Positions 12,164-25,040 of a stretch of 64,000 nucleotides of DNA are shown one piece after another. The translations under genes and the position numbers were made by a program. Source of the stretch: Molossus alvarezi (taxonomy: Eukaryota > Chordata > Mammalia > Chiroptera > Molossidae); assembly GCA_037176705.1 (NCBI GenBank), contig CM073887.1, positions 26,849,501 through 26,913,500 on the forward strand, written 5' to 3'. The first letter of the stretch is position 1; every line of letters starts with the position of its first letter. A model generated the notes under the pieces. The model had not been told where the DNA came from and did no database searches. It saw nothing but the letters and a program-made list of their open reading frames with translations.

Positions 12164-13410
12164 GATAATTACAAATAAAGTGAAAGAAGATATTAGGGAC
12201 AGAAACCAGATGGTGAGGAGGGAGCACAGTAGAGCTATGAGTAAGTTAAAAGATTTGAGGGGAAATGAATGCAGAGGTGAGTTTCTAAACATGTGAGTGA
12301 AAAGCTGACTTCCTGGTAGAAAATGGAGACTACGTATGAAGGAAACTTCCTCCTTAGGTTGTTTGGTTGTTTTTTAACTTAGTGAAATAAATCACAAAGT
12401 AGATACTCTTAACTATAATAACTTTTTTAAAATAAGCCCAACTAAGATTTTCTGGTTTTCTGTTTTCAGATGGGATACTGATGAGGCTCACTATGAAGCA
12501 GCACAGTATCTCATATATGCTAATTATTCAGCAACATGAAGAAAGAGATCAAGAAACAGAAGTTGCATTAGTAAACTCATGTATACCCATCTATTCTTCA
12601 CATTCTTTGAAATGTTTAATGATTCTGTCCATGCTCAATAAATATCATTTTAAAAAGATCAATTCCAAGTGCTTAAGAATCACTGTCGATGATTACCAGT
12701 TAAATCAAGGCTATAAACTTCAAAAAAATCCCTTAAACTTTCTAAACAAGCCTGCTTGATTTGGGGGCTCTTTGCAACTATTTGTCCTTCAAGGAATGTT
12801 CTATATTCTACTCCAGTACAACATAAAAACAAAATAACCTGACAGTATTCTGTTATAGAAAAAAATATGTATTAGAGTGATAAAAAAATCCTATATAATA
12901 ATTTTCTAAAATCTCTTGTAAAAACAGTGATATAAAGCTATAAAGAGAAAGGCAGGATCACTTCAGTTTCTTGTTGAATTTACTGGCCACTTAAGCATAA
13001 ATGACAAATAACCAAAGAGCCACAACTTGAATAGATGCACAACAGATAATTTAATCCTAGTAGTGATCTGGGGCCACAATGTCTAAAAGTCCTGGGAATA
13101 AAAATACAATAAGCACTCCTTCAAGAGAGAGCTTCAGGCTCTTTTATTAAATTATCTTCTAGAATGTAACTTAATGACTGTTATAACTGAACGACTAAAT
13201 ATGTGTGGTTTCCGTATGATCTATAGGTGAACATTTGAATTGCTTCATATGATTTATACTTACTGAAAATGTCCAACCCCTAAATATAACTTAAGGATCA
13301 AAATTATCTTCTAAACAAATAATAGACTGGCCCCCACTAATACTCATTGAAATTTTTAAAGTTCAAGTACAGTCTTATCCTATAATCTCATATCCTAGGA
13401 AACAGAAGAT

Positions 13411-13645
13411 TTTTTTGTTTATTTTTTTAAATCCTCACCCAAGGGTATGTTTTTATTGATTTTTAGAGATGGAGGGAAAGGGAGAGGGGGAGAGAGAGAG
13501 AGAAACATCGATTGGTTGCCTCCTGTACATGCCCCAACTGGGGATCGAACCTGCAACCTAGGTATGTGCCCAATCAGGAATCGAACCTGCAACCTTTTGG
13601 TGTACGGGACGACACTTCAACCAACTTAGCCACCCAGCCAGGGCT
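13411..13645 (-). mobile_element. Ves SINE, subtype A-like
   Basis: Inverted: tail rc AATCCTCACCCAAGGG at the left, head rc GCCACCCAGCCAGGGC at the right. It carries a duplicated GGATCGAACCTGCAACC-type block in the box B region. Confidence 0.92.
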
Positions 13646-14004
13646 AGAAGTTTGGCATTTTATTTGAAATGTATTTTAAAGGCAAAATGTTAACTCTGAC
13701 AGTTTCTTTTTTGGTCATCTCAAAAGCTCACAGTATAATGTTCTCAATAAAACTTGTGTCTGGGATTTAGTCTGCTTCTTTGTCTCCTCCATCAACCCAA
13801 CACAGTGTGTCACATAATAGCTCTCTGTAAAGATCTATTGGCTTAATTTTGAAAATGTTACTATTTTGAAAAACTCCTCCCCCACCCCCTAACCCATGTT
13901 TGTGAACTTTTAAGAGCTGAATTTCCTGCCAGAGAAGAGTTACTGTACTAGACCTGTCCTTTTACTACACTGCCAGGTTGCTCCTCTGACATCATTAATG
14001 TTAC

Positions 14005-14400
14005 AATGCTACTACCTTCTAAACACCTTCACTGATTCCCGCTGCCCACAGGATTAGGTCCCGAGTTACCATGCTATTTAAACCTGCCACAGCCTGTCCT
14101 TCTCTTGCTCCCTAACCTTTTCTACAGACTTCTCAATATGAATTCTTCATTCACTTTACCCAGTAGGTTATGTTTATACCCTCCCTAGCTCATGCAATTA
14201 TCCAAACCAGAAACTGCCTTTCCTCTCCTGTCCTTTGTATAAATGCTGCTGCGCTCCATCGGGCCCAGCTGAAACACCTCTGTGGGGCGCTGTGGATTTC
14301 TCCTGAGAGAATGCTTCCCAGCACCCTCATTTTGCAAACAGTCTTCCACCACCTCATCCTCTTCTCTGACATCTCCTGCAGCAACCTAGACACTTGAAGG
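14005..14400 (+). repeat. L2 remnant
   Basis: CTTCACTGATTCCCGCTGCC, ACAGCCTGTCCTTCTCTTGC and CACCACCTCATCCTCTTCTC belong to the L2 3' region. The short open frames here are not genes. Confidence 0.6.
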
Positions 14401-15000
14401 GCATGGGCAAAACTGATACTGTTTTTGGCTCCTATACAACCTTTCAGACATGCTAGCTGATTTCAAAGAACCAAGCGCTTATGAACACTTGTTGAATACA
14501 CTAGTATTTAGAGATTACAGAATGTCTAAGCCAAATATTTTAAGTTATTCAAGCTCATATTGAGCTGGGACAGAGAGCTATGTCTGGGCCTCTTGTTTAA
14601 AAATCTAGTTTAAAGGAAAGCTCACATTCCTTTTCTATAAACTATATGAATTCTATAACTTAAACCTTACAAAACTCCTGCCCTCCCACTTCCACAACCA
14701 CACTCTGCACCAACTAGAATTGGAAGAAAGTGACTTTAACCCCTCTATTTTCACTTCCAACAGGCAAAAGTTCATAAAACTCTCTGCTGTACAACTGATA
14801 CTCTACTCATTAGAGGGGACAGCCCGAGAGCAGAGTGGTGAGAACGGGAAGTTTCCTTTCCCAGAAGTCAGGAAACCACTCTCAGCCACCCGTTCCTGGC
14901 AGCACAAGGCTGATGCAAGGACAGGAAATAAGAAGTGATTTTCAGCTGTTCAAAGAGTAGGCCCCTTCAGAGATTTTTTGTTTTTTAAGAATTACTCAAA

Positions 15001-15184
15001 TTGGCTCGGCCAGTGTGGCTCAGTGGATTGAGAGGTCCTCATTCAATTCCAGGTCAGGGCACATGCCTGGGCTGAGGACTGGATCCCCAGTAGGGGCATG
15101 CAGGAGACAGCCAATCAATGTTTCTCTCTCACATTGATGTTTCTATCTCTCTCTCAGTTCCTCTTGCTTAAAAAAAAAAACAAT
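15001..15184 (+). mobile_element. Ves SINE, subtype C, short
   Basis: A deletion removes part of the left half. TSD AAGAATTACTCAAA at 14987-15000 and 15185-15198. Confidence 0.94.
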
Positions 15185-16059
15185 AAGAATTACTCAAAAT
15201 GGCTATAAGGGGTAAGAAAAGGAAATGGCATTAAATACAAATAAAAAAGGGGGGAGGATGTTTAATGAATCCCAAAGTGAGTTAATTTTTTAAAACACTA
15301 GCAGTTGATGACTTCATTACACAAGCCTGGCTATAGACCTGGCAGTTCAAAGGTCATTCTTTGTTCTGAAAATCAGCATCAACTACACGCCTGGTGACAC
15401 ATTAACTCCTGAAATGGTGCAACACAAAGAACATGAAGATATTACTTCACAGAGTTCACACCCAAAATGAAACAAATAGGTGAATGAAGGCTACAGCTTA
15501 ATAATCCTAGGACGAGGCAAGGACACTTGACCTGCAGGCAAACAGGGAAGAAAATCTCACAGGCTCAGAGAATGCCAGAGCTGGTGAACCTTAGACTCCA
15601 TCCTGTCCACTCCCCTAACTTCACAGTGAGGCTCACAGAGACGCACCCACACAACACCAGAGGAAGGCCACAGCTACCGCACCGCAAGGAAGTGGGGGAA
15701 ATGTGAACAGGACTATTAAGCAACCTTTCTAGACTTTCCAAAGAAAAAGAAAAGCCATTAAAGATCTCAGTCTCAAAATAACCCGACTATTTTTCTTACT
15801 TTTCTCTCAGTTCCACTTAGTAACCACTGCATTTTACATTCTAATAATTATTGTTGCAACAGGATTAAAATACAGGAAAGCGTGGCCAGACCTGCTGGGT
15901 AATCTCAGCTATACTTTTTTTTCCCCAAAGACTAAATGAAAAACTACTTAGTGAAAATGTTGTCACAAGACTAGGAAGCAATTCAAACATCCAAAATTCA
16001 GTTTAATTTTCTCTTGTCCCTCTCTCTTCAATCGACTCTCCACCCAGAAGCCAGTGTGT

Positions 16060-16545
16060 TCTTTTCAAAATAGAAATTTGATCATGTCACATCCCTGCTT
16101 AGAACTCTTCAGTGGTGTTCTCCCAGCAACTGCTGATAAAGAACAAGATGCATAAGGTCCTAAAGATGCTGGCTTTCTCTTGCTGTGGCCCTGGCCCCCT
16201 GAGCCCCAGGGCCCCTCAGTTCCTCCGGTGAGGCCAGCTTCCTCCGCCACAGACCTGAGCACCGCCATTCCCTCCCTGGAACACTGTTCTCGAATCTCTC
16301 CCACCCCATCTGGACCTCATCTCCTTACCGCCAGTTCTTTTCAGATCTCAGCACAGTTACTCCTCTCTCCTCGGGGAAGCCTGCCTCCACAGCCCGCTTT
16401 ACAGCACTTACTGCCATTGAAATGATTTGTGGGATTCTTTGATTAATGCCTGCTTCCTGCAGTCAACCATAGCCCCACGAGGACAGCAACCATGTCTATT
16501 TTGGCTCAGCACTGTATTCCCATCACCAGCAAATAAAGATTTATT
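16060..16545 (+). repeat. L2 3' region, well preserved
   Basis: The order is TTTGATCATGTCACATCCCT, CCATTCCCTCCCTGGAACAC, CGGGGAAGCCTGCCTCCACA, GAGGACAGCAACCATGTCTA and a final AATAAAG. It gives open frames on both strands that should be disregarded. Confidence 0.8.
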
Positions 16546-16959
16546 AACTCTTTAATTTAATTAAAGACCAAATGAACAAATACATGATGAACCTGAGGGT
16601 GAGCTTTTAGGAAGACACAGCACAGAGACATTTAGGGAAAGTGCAAGTCACTCCCTTTAGCCCAAGCTTTTAAATATATGTAAAGTACTTTAATAAAGGA
16701 ATGATGGGAAAAAATACATCTTTCACAGAATGCTAAGAAAACAAAACCAATACTGTTCACACATAAATTAGTCTATTAATTTTAAAAAGGAAAGCTACTT
16801 ATATTTAATCAACTTTTAAAGTCACTCTTTTCATTACAGTGACTCTTAACACATCTCAGAATTACCTAAGCAATGGGCAGGTCCCCAAAATGACTACTAA
16901 CACCACCAAAAAAAGAGTTACATTTTCCTCTGTCTACAAGTTTTCTTTCCATATTCTTT

Positions 16960-17204
16960 TTTTTTTTATCCTCACCCGAGGACATTTTTCCATTTTTTGT
17001 TCAGATAGAGTGGGAGAGAGAGAGAGGAAGAGAGAGAGAGAGAAACATCGACGTGAAGGGACACATCGAGTGGCTGCCACCCGCACGACCAACCAGGGCC
17101 GGGGACAAACTGCAACTGAGGCACGTGCCCTTAGCGGGAACCGAACCCGGGTCTCTCAGTACCGCAGGCCGACGCTCCAACCGCTGAGCCAAAGCGGCCA
17201 GGGC
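16960..17204 (-). mobile_element. Ves SINE, subtype A, young
   Basis: Inverted, close to the window's A consensus. TSD TCTTTCCATATTCTTT at 16944-16959 and 17205-17220. It is only about 520 bp from KLHL2 exon 2. Confidence 0.97.
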
Positions 17205-17246
17205 TCTTTCCATATTCTTTGTGATAACAAGCTGGAAACCCTAGAC

Positions 17247-17533
17247 CAGCAATGTCCAACAGAAATATAATGCAAGTCACAATTTTCTAGCAATTACATT
17301 TAAAAAAGAAAATGAAATAAGTGACATAAATTTCAATAATAATTCTATTTAACCCAAAATATCCAATATTATCATTTTGACATTTAATCAACATTTTAAA
17401 AACTTATTAATAAGTATTTACATTCTATTTTTGTACTAAGTCTTGGAAATCCATTATGTATTTTCCACTTACAGAACATCTCAGTTCGTAGTAGCCAGTT
17501 CATGTGGCTAGTGGCTACCATATTGAACAGAGT
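17247..17533 (-). mobile_element. Ancient hAT-like MITE remnant
   Basis: The ends resemble CAGCAATGTCCAAC...GTGGCTAGTGGCTACCATATTGAACAG, the 'TGTCCAATAGAAATATAATG' type of mammalian hAT MITE. The copy is diverged and no clear TSD remains. Its edge is about 190 bp from KLHL2 exon 2. Confidence 0.6.
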
Positions 17534-17721
17534 AACCTTACACCATTCACACTTCGGATCAGTTATTTGATCTTTCTTTTTTTAAAACTCTTGCAGAAAA
17601 AGCTGTTAATGTTCTCTGTATCAAACACAGCAACAATGAGGCAAGAGGACTATATTTACCATAAACAACTGAAAAATAAAGGGAAGACACCCATGTTTAC
17701 ATATATTCAATGTAATGATAC

Positions 17722-17847
17722 CTTCTTAGTTCATTCATGACTTTAAAAGCTTTCTTCACATGCCAAGGATTCACTGTCACTGGGCAGTGTTTTTCAGTAT
17801 TATCATCTTTTGAATCGAGAGGCTTCTGATGACCCTGCTTTGTGCAT
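17722..17847 (-). CDS. KLHL2: KLHL2 exon 2 (N-terminal linker before BTB)
   Basis: This minus-strand exon of 126 nt starts after the acceptor TTTTATGTACAG (AG at 17849-17848) and ends at the donor GTATCA (GT from 17721). Its first base finishes codon 9. It then encodes residues 10-50, starting CTKQGHQKPLDSKDDNTEKH and ending FKVMNELR, with two bases of codon 51 left over. This matches mammalian KLHL2, not KLHL3, almost residue for residue. The visible change from human is Met to Val in the NPWHM motif. The segment precedes BTB and includes the helix that leads into it. The exon is too short and too split to stand out as an open frame, so it was found by sequence matching. Intron 1 (17848-30026) separates it from exon 1. 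Confidence 0.95.
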
Positions 17848-18331
17848 CTGTACATAAAAGAAAAGAACAAAAAACAGAAAAAGACCTTATTAAAGATAAT
17901 TTAGTTCAGGCTTATCCAGCTGCAAAAGATACAGTGAATGCCCCCCTCCCCCATATTTCTTTAGAGGAAATCTCACAGTATATCCCAATGTAAGATCAAG
18001 ACACAATTCAGAACACTTCCTGATGGTCACTACAATTTTAACAAAAAAGTGGGCAATTACCCCCCTGGTGTCAAAGATGAGCACTGAAAATTCAGTGAAC
18101 AGGGTACAGCAGATACCTCCAAATAAAAATGCTAAAAAATGACCTCCTCTGTTGGAAATTAACCTGTTTTACAATCTGCTACAGTCATACGTTATTTACA
18201 AACCAAGAGAGGAACAGGATCATATTTTACACAAATTTCATAAACTTAGTGTCTGATTTGAATTTTGATCACTACTCGTAAGGTTATTTATCCCAGATAC
18301 TATTTTGAACCTACTTTATCAAGACATGTTA

Positions 18332-18545
18332 GCTAAAGTTTATTGAGTATTACTTATATGGCAGCCACTATGCTAAGTAGTTTTCATTCACTTTTGCTTA
18401 ATCCTCACAACTCCTGTGAGCTAATTAGTATTATTATCCCCATTTAACAGATGAAGAGATTGAGGCAAAAAATAATGTGGGTGACTTAGTAAATGCTCGA
18501 GCTCGTTAAGAGGCGTGTCTGACTCTCAAGCTCATTCTTTTCACT
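18332..18545 (+). repeat. MIR remnant, near full length
   Basis: AGTTTATTGAGTATTACTTA, CTTAATCCTCACAACTCCTG, TATTATCCCCATTTAACAGA and GAGATTGAGGCAAAAAATAA occur in canonical order. Confidence 0.85.
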
Positions 18546-18689
18546 AAGGTTCAATACCATTTTCTACATTTAGCAATTAATATTTAAGCTCATATTTAAA
18601 TTTATAATTTTTAAAAGCACAAGGCTATATTGGTATTACTGTATAAATTATTCTTTCGAGACTCGGGAGCCAAATAATTGCAAATAAAA

Positions 18690-18880
18690 GCAAATAAAAT
18701 CAGGAGACCCAGGGGAAGAGGTGGAATTAAACTGCTAATGGACACAAGGGAACTTTGAAAAAGTGGTTGTACGACTCAAGAAATTTACTAAAACTTACTG
18801 ATTTGTACAATCATATAGGTGAATTTTATGGCATCTAAATTCTACCTTAATAAACCCATGAAATAAAAAAAGTCGGGATA
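18690..18880 (+). mobile_element. Ancient L1 3' UTR fragment
   Basis: The end 'GGTGAATTTTATGGCATCTAAATTCTACCTTAATAAA' type motif (18830-18860) and the upstream AATGGACACAAGGGAACTTT resemble old mammalian L1 3' UTRs. It is diverged. Confidence 0.5.
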
Positions 18881-19019
18881 CCAAATTAAGCCTTAAAACA
18901 TCATACATGTATACACAAGAACGACAGGCAAACATCATTAGTTACTATGGCATTTCTCTTCATTCCTCTTCCTTTCCTGACCCATTTCTGAAAGGCTGAT
19001 TCATTTTTTTTAGACATTA

Positions 19020-19870
19020 TCCTTCATTAATTCATTCAGCAAACATTTTTTGAGTGCCCACTATGTATGAAAGCACTATTCTAGGCTCTTGGGAATATAT
19101 CAATAAAAAAACCAAGGATCCCTGTCCTCACAGAATTTGGAGCCTAGTGTGTGGGATCAGGGCAGGGGGGCAAATACACATAAATCATTAAAGTAAGAAG
19201 CACATTAGAAAATGATGAGCTATGGGAAAAAGACAAAGGGCAAGGTAAGGGGAGGCAGGAGTCCGCAGTGAGATGGGCTGGGGCCGGGACAGGGGAGTGC
19301 AGACTGTGTAGGGCCTTGCAAGACATTGGAAGGACGTGGGCTTTTACCCTGAGTGAAACGGGCAGCAGTGCAGAAGAGTGACACAATCCAACTCATGTCT
19401 TCACAGGATCATTCTGGCTACTCGTCGGGAATAGTCTATATGGGTCAAGGATGAAAGGGGGGAAGATATTTAGGAGAGTAATGCAGTAAGAGATGAAAGT
19501 CACTCAGAGCAGGGTAGTAACCGTGGAGATAGGAGCAGAGCAGTGATGAGAAGGGACTTGGTTCCGATATATTTTAAAGGTAGTGTCAATGAGATTTGTT
19601 CACAGAATGCAAGATTTGTTCACATATGGCATGTCAAGAAAGTCAGAATAACTCCAAGGTTTTTGACTTGAGCAACTGGAAGGATCGAGTGTCTGTTAAC
19701 TGAATGGGGAAGGCTGCAAGTAGAACCAGTTTGGGGGTAAGAAGATCAAGAACTCAGTTTTATATATGTCGGTTTTAAGATATCAGACCTCGAAGTAAAG
19801 ATGTCAAAAAGATATCAGATGGGAGCCTAGAGTTGGAGAGAAAAATCTGGCTGCAGACAGCAATGTGGAC
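19020..19870 (+). repeat. Ancient interspersed repeat, longest copy
   Basis: From TTCATTCAGCAAACATTTTT to GAACTCAGTTTTATATATGT it follows the common mammalian order with 'AGGGCCTTGCAAGACATTGG', 'ATCATTCTGGCTACTCGTCG' and 'AACTCCAAGGTTTTTGACTT'. The middle of the same family recurs at 24260-25040 and 30940-32340. I cannot name it with confidence. Confidence 0.5.
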
Positions 19871-19888
19871 ATCACTGATTACCTAGAC

Positions 19889-20152
19889 CAGAGATTTTCA
19901 CCCTTTTTCATCTCATGGCACACATAAATTAACTACTAAAATTCTGCAGCACACCAAAAAATATATGTTTTGCCAATCTAACCATAAAATTAGGTATAAT
20001 TTTGATTCATTCACATGGCTATTATTGTGTTGGGTGTTGTCATTTTTTTATTTATTTGACAATCTAAGGGAAAAGATGTCAGTGTCCCTGACTAAATAGT
20101 CAGGTATTGCATATCTTAAAAATTCTTGCAGCACATCAGTAGAAAATTGCTG
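19889..20152. mobile_element. Non-autonomous hAT transposon, complete
   Basis: A 264 bp element has inverted ends CAGAGATTTTC and GAAAATTGCTG and is flanked by the perfect 8 bp duplication ACCTAGAC (19881-19888 and 20153-20160). Eight-base duplications and CAG...CTG ends are diagnostic of hAT elements. There is no transposase frame, so it was mobilised in trans. Bats carry many such nhAT families. Confidence 0.85.
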
Positions 20153-20443
20153 ACCTAGACAGCAGCACATGAAGGCATGAAACTTGGGCACTCGAACATT
20201 AAGGTAACCTCCAACATTAACCACGTAAGTTATCCTTACTCATTCCCACACACCCCAGAATCCACACTGAGACAGTTTATTATTCCAGAACATGTATACT
20301 AGAGGTGAGCCCTGCTCTGCTTCCCCACTGCCTGAGAGTAAGGGGCCTTCCGAATGACAGTGCAAGGCACTGCCTCCAATGGATGACCCCAGCTGGAGTG
20401 GGAGAACAGAACGGAACAGTGTGCTCTCTACGCCCTGTGGCCT

Positions 20444-20446
<3 letters not shown>

Positions 20447-20486
<40 letters not shown>
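20447..20486. repeat. (GT)20 microsatellite
   Basis: Forty pure bases in KLHL2 intron 1. Confidence 0.98.
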
Positions 20487-20489
<3 letters not shown>

Positions 20490-20490
<1 letters not shown>

Positions 20491-23400
20491 GGATGAGTTA
20501 TACCTGGCCTAAGAAAAAGAACTAGTAAGTCTAGAAGCCAAAAGATGGCAGAACATCTAGATTGGGTGAGGGGGCTGGGGAAATATATTATGGTGTAAGA
20601 CATATTCTCATAATGCCACTTCCCGCCATTCTTTCATAAAGAAAATAGAAGAAAAAAAGGAGAAATTATGTAGCTATATGCAACCCAACTGTCTGATCAT
20701 ATAACGTAGAATGTCCACATATACAGCAATTTAATGATGTTTATATCTGCTTCCAGTTTAATAACAGAGTTTACAACAACAGAGAGAAAGATGTAATACT
20801 GAGGATTAGCAAACTATCATAGAAAGCTTTTCAGAAAATGTTCAGAATAGAAGCGAAAGCAAGTCTGCCCCAGAAAGACTGTCATTAAGAGTCAAGAATA
20901 TTTATAATGGCTTAAGAAATTAGAACTTCTAGTGTTAGAGTAACTTTAAGACAACTACCATACAACAATCAATGTCTATATTGGTGCTTTCTTAAAGCTA
21001 TTTTCAGCTCCCACTTTTTTTATGTTCTCCAGAAACTCCAGAAAGAAAAGACTTTGTTCAAAGGCTTAAAGGAATAAGTAAGAAATAACACTGAATTTTT
21101 TTAGTGTTCTCGATACTGATAGCCACTTACAAATACAGCACCCTGCCACACAGGTCTACATTTGCAACACCAAGGCCCTTTCCATAATTTTCTATTTCCT
21201 ATGTGGTTTTGTGTTACAGGGTCTCTCATTCAGAAGCACAAATGACACTTCATGTCTAAACCTACAGATGTGGAAACTGAACATATACTAGGAAGCAGCT
21301 ATGTGGAAGGTAACCCTTTAAGTTATACTATTAAGTGCAGAGTTATATCTTATCCCCGCTTCCCTTGCTCTTCATTCTGAGAACTGTCTCCTTTAAAATA
21401 TCTGGAGGAGATACTCTTCCAAGGTTTTTCACTTTTAAGTCTTTCCCTAACTCTAGATTCCATAACCAGTCTTAAAATTATCCAATGGCCCATTGTTACA
21501 AAACATGCTGTAAAATAGTTGAGGCTTTCAAGGGTTTGGATCCCCGCACACTGCTGTTTTGTAATAGATCATCCTAAAGCCTTCTTTCAGCGACTGACTC
21601 TTCCACAAATTCCCAATTGTGGGCAAGAGTGGCTTCTCAGAGCAGGTAACTTTCTAACTCTGGCTAAGAACACATGACTGACGATAACTGAATTCTCCAA
21701 AAAGAAGTAACAGAGGTTGGGCTGTCTCCTTCAAAGAGTCAACACTCCACAACCAGGCAAAGGTTTGAACCTACTGCAAAAATTTTGAGCACACCTTAAA
21801 AATTAGGGCACGTTTCTTCACATGTGCATCGTTTGCTTGCGAACAGTAATTTCCAGTGGAGGGAGACAGAAGAGTCAGAATGACCCAAGTGATTCTTTCA
21901 AACCATACTTAAGTATCCCTCTTCACATGAAGATTCAGGTAAGCCCTTTTTTTATAGGACTAAGTATATCAGAATGACAGCATCTCTAGGAGTAGGGGTG
22001 AAAGAAGGCTATGCGTAGTTGTTTGTTTTTTTTTAAATGATGTCATATGCCCCACCACCCACTTAACTCCCACTCCAGGACAATCATCTCAGATTGAGAA
22101 CAAACACTAGAAAATTTGGGTTGGTTATGTTTTTAACATTTTCTGATGGGAACAATGCTATAATTCATATGAATGATGCAGCTGCAAAATTTAACAGAGA
22201 ATCAGACATTTTCACATTCAGAACACAAATACTTAGCCCCTGGGTGGCCACCATCTCTGCTTTCCCTTCTGCCTGTTCACCTCAAAAGCTGCAAGACTCC
22301 CCTGCCTGCAATGAGTCACCCATCATTACTCACAAATTTCTGTCAAGTTCACGTCAGCAGCTGTTGTTTTCATAGTCACTATCCATGCTGTATGGCTCTG
22401 AAGTTTCTCCATTACTTTGTAATATCGCTTTGATTTTCTCTGCTGTCTTCCTAGCGAAGCTCACATTCAGAAGCTGGTTATCGTACTAACACTACTTCCA
22501 TGCACAAGTCCAGGATATCAGAAGTAGAGTCAACCATAACTAATATTTGTGATGTCACGCTAGTTTCCCAACAAAATATTCTCACATCCTTCATCTCACC
22601 CAAATGACCACCATATTACTTAGAGTGTAAAAGTAGAGGGCTTTCTCTATTGGAAACACATCCTGGTTTGAGGTAGTCGTGGTTTTAGTTTTTGCAATTA
22701 GCTAAATGCCATGAGACATGCTTTGCACATTTTCTTCAAGTGTTTAGAATTTAAACTTTTATATTAGGTCCAGAACCAGTATACTAACTTGTAACCTATA
22801 AACATATGGTGCTACTACCAAATAAATATAGCTTAAAAAATGTTAATGTCTGCCCTACACACATGTAAGAACTTGAACTGTACCTTCAGTATGCAGAGTT
22901 TTAGAACTGAATATGAAGCATCTTGTAAGATTAAAAAAAAAAACTTCCTGTCCAGTCACAGAACACCTTACAGACATCATAACAATGCCACTGAATGCAT
23001 CAGTATAGTACATGTATTGCTAAAAGTGATGTTTCCCATTTCCCAGAACTGGAAAGGAAACATCCAGAAAAACTGGAAATGCCTGATGCTACTGAAATGG
23101 ATTAACCGTTAAAGAAGCACTGAACCTATTGGTGAACAGAGGGAGGTGTTATACCACCCCTCTGCTGCCCCCTGGGACTTGGCTGTGTGGCTTTCTATTA
23201 AGTGTGTGGGGAAGCTTTGGCAGGAGGAGGCTGGGACGTCTGAGGTGGAGAGGTTGATGGAAGCTGGAGTATAATTGCTCTCGGACAGTAGTACAATGGA
23301 GCGGAATAAAGCTCTGCTTCAGTTCAGCTCGGCTCTCTCCCTTTCCCTCCCACCTACGTGAAAAAACAGAGCACAATCAGGCACTTTTTGTCCTTGACAG

Positions 23401-23700
23401 TGCCTATTACCAGGAAACGGACCAGGGTAAAAGCATGTCTTATGCAAGATCATTCTTATTTTAAAGAATATGTTACAAACAATTAACAAAGCCCCGTCAG
23501 AAAGGGATATTTGTGAGGTGCTAAAAGAGAAGGAGATTGATGATCCATTTCAAACATTTCTATGTCTTTTATCACTCATATTTCTGACCTTTCTTTTGCC
23601 ACTTTTCCTAGTATTGCCATCACTTGGCTGGTAAGGGAAGGCAGCAATATGACTTGGCAATTCAGCTGACTGGGCTACACTGTCCAGCACCTGATGCAAA
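20490..23700. other. Intron 1 unique sequence, no gene seen
   Basis: About 3.2 kb without Ves copies or recognised exons. Short open frames at 22094-22433 and 22840-23112 show no similarity I recognise and no codon-like composition. Confidence 0.6.
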
Positions 23701-23729
23701 GGCACTAGAAGAGAACCAAAATCAGCTGG

Positions 23730-23945
23730 ATGACCTGAACTGTACTCCTGCCTGTGCCAAATACTAACCAGCTAACCTTGGATTACTTACTCAGCCTCTC
23801 TGGGCTTCTGACTGTTTAATTATAAAATAAGGTTTTGTTATTCCACAATATGTCTAATATAAACTGTAACATGAAAGTAAAAGACAATAACACCTCCCCT
23901 ACTTGCCTCAGGGAGCTATACAAGCACTAAACACTACATGAATGT
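23730..23945 (-). repeat. MIR remnant, antisense
   Basis: The minus strand carries the MIR order. Plus-strand CCTTGGATTACTTACTCAGC and CTCTCTGGGCTTCTGACTGT are its inverted core. Confidence 0.55.
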
Positions 23946-24259
23946 AAACACAGAGTTCAGAAGAAAAATGTAGAAGTTGGGAGCTAAACTGAATGCGGAG
24001 ATATATTTTTATGGATTCTATTAGCCTTCCTCATCTTTAACTGCAACATTCAATTAAAATTATTAGTAATCCTCCAGACAACCACCACTGTTAATAAATC
24101 AGGTGGTAAGCCCTGACTAGAGGCCCGCTGCATGCCCTGTACCAAGCAGGGAGGGGAGTATATAAAGGAGGCTGAACATCGGTGCCTTCTCCAGTTACCA
24201 TCTAGCTGGGAGGTACATCTGAAACCATCAAGGAAGGGCACAAGTTAGTACACAGATGC

Positions 24260-25040
24260 AAGATTACAGGTTACTAATTATAAATACTATAGGAATGCAA
24301 AGAGAGCTGGAATGAGTTGAAGGAAATAGGAAAGACTTTGTGAAGGAAATGGGGCTCCAACTCTTGAAGGAACTCCAAGTTGTTTTAACTGGAGGCAGGA
24401 CAGAAAAAGGGTTGAAGACTCCTGCCTTATGATAATGCAGATTTTGAACACATAAGATATGGCCAAAATGATGGGGGGCTGTGACCACCTGGCTGAGATA
24501 ACTGATTTTGACAAGACTCTAAGATGTTGGGGGATCAAATAGTAGGTGGACTGAAAGGTGAGGAGAGAAAACAGAGCTCAATAAAAGAAAAAAACCCAGG
24601 TATCAAGTGATGAAATCTGTTCATCAAAATAGTAGAGTCAGAATGGACACTTGAAACCAAGGCTCTACAGTTCCTGAGAGCTGATAAGATGTGGAGGGTG
24701 ATGAAAGAGAGAAATCAAAGACCATTCCAAGGCTTTGGATGGATTGATTATTCCACTAAATAAGTGGAGGTGTAAAGGGAAATCAGTTTGAGAACAAAGA
24801 TTATTAACCCTTTCAGAAATGTTGAATTTGGGATATGAGCTAAGAGTAGATGTTATGTGAGAAGCTCAAAATTCAAGTCTGAAGCACAGCTCTTGAGCCC
24901 AGTGTTAACATACAGATGGAGCCATAGCTTACTGATTAGCAGCTGATTGAAAAGAACTGGCCAAGGCCTGCATCTGTGAGGAAGAGCTACTGCCAACGAA
25001 CCGAAAAGAAGAGGAGGCACAGAAGACAAAAAAGTGATCA
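24260..25040 (+). repeat. Ancient interspersed repeat copy
   Basis: GACCATTCCAAGGCTTTGGA and the following purine-rich text correspond to the middle of the family seen at 19020-19870. Strongly diverged. Confidence 0.35.

Larger units (their letters stand above)
6088..17721 (-). other. KLHL2: KLHL2 intron 2
   Basis: An 11.6 kb intron between exon 3 and exon 2, bounded by GT at 17721-17720 and AG at 6089-6088 (minus strand). It contains nine Ves SINEs (9304-17204), an L1 3' end (6818-7125), MIR and L2 remnants, and a hAT remnant next to exon 2. No further conserved exon was recognised. Confidence 0.9.

Noticed and set aside
13441..13645. tRNA gene because of box A and box B motifs in this and other Ves copies
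   Set aside because: The motifs are the SINE's tRNA-derived Pol III promoter. No cloverleaf with paired arms of a functional tRNA is present.
16065..16425. Two opposite 80-codon frames
   Set aside because: They lie within an L2 3' remnant.
16839..17270. 143-codon frame and about forty similar frames with 'SLSHRCFSLSLSLSL' or 'HPRPGWQPT' patterns
   Set aside because: All are Ves SINE translations; the TC-rich middle gives the Ser/Leu runs.
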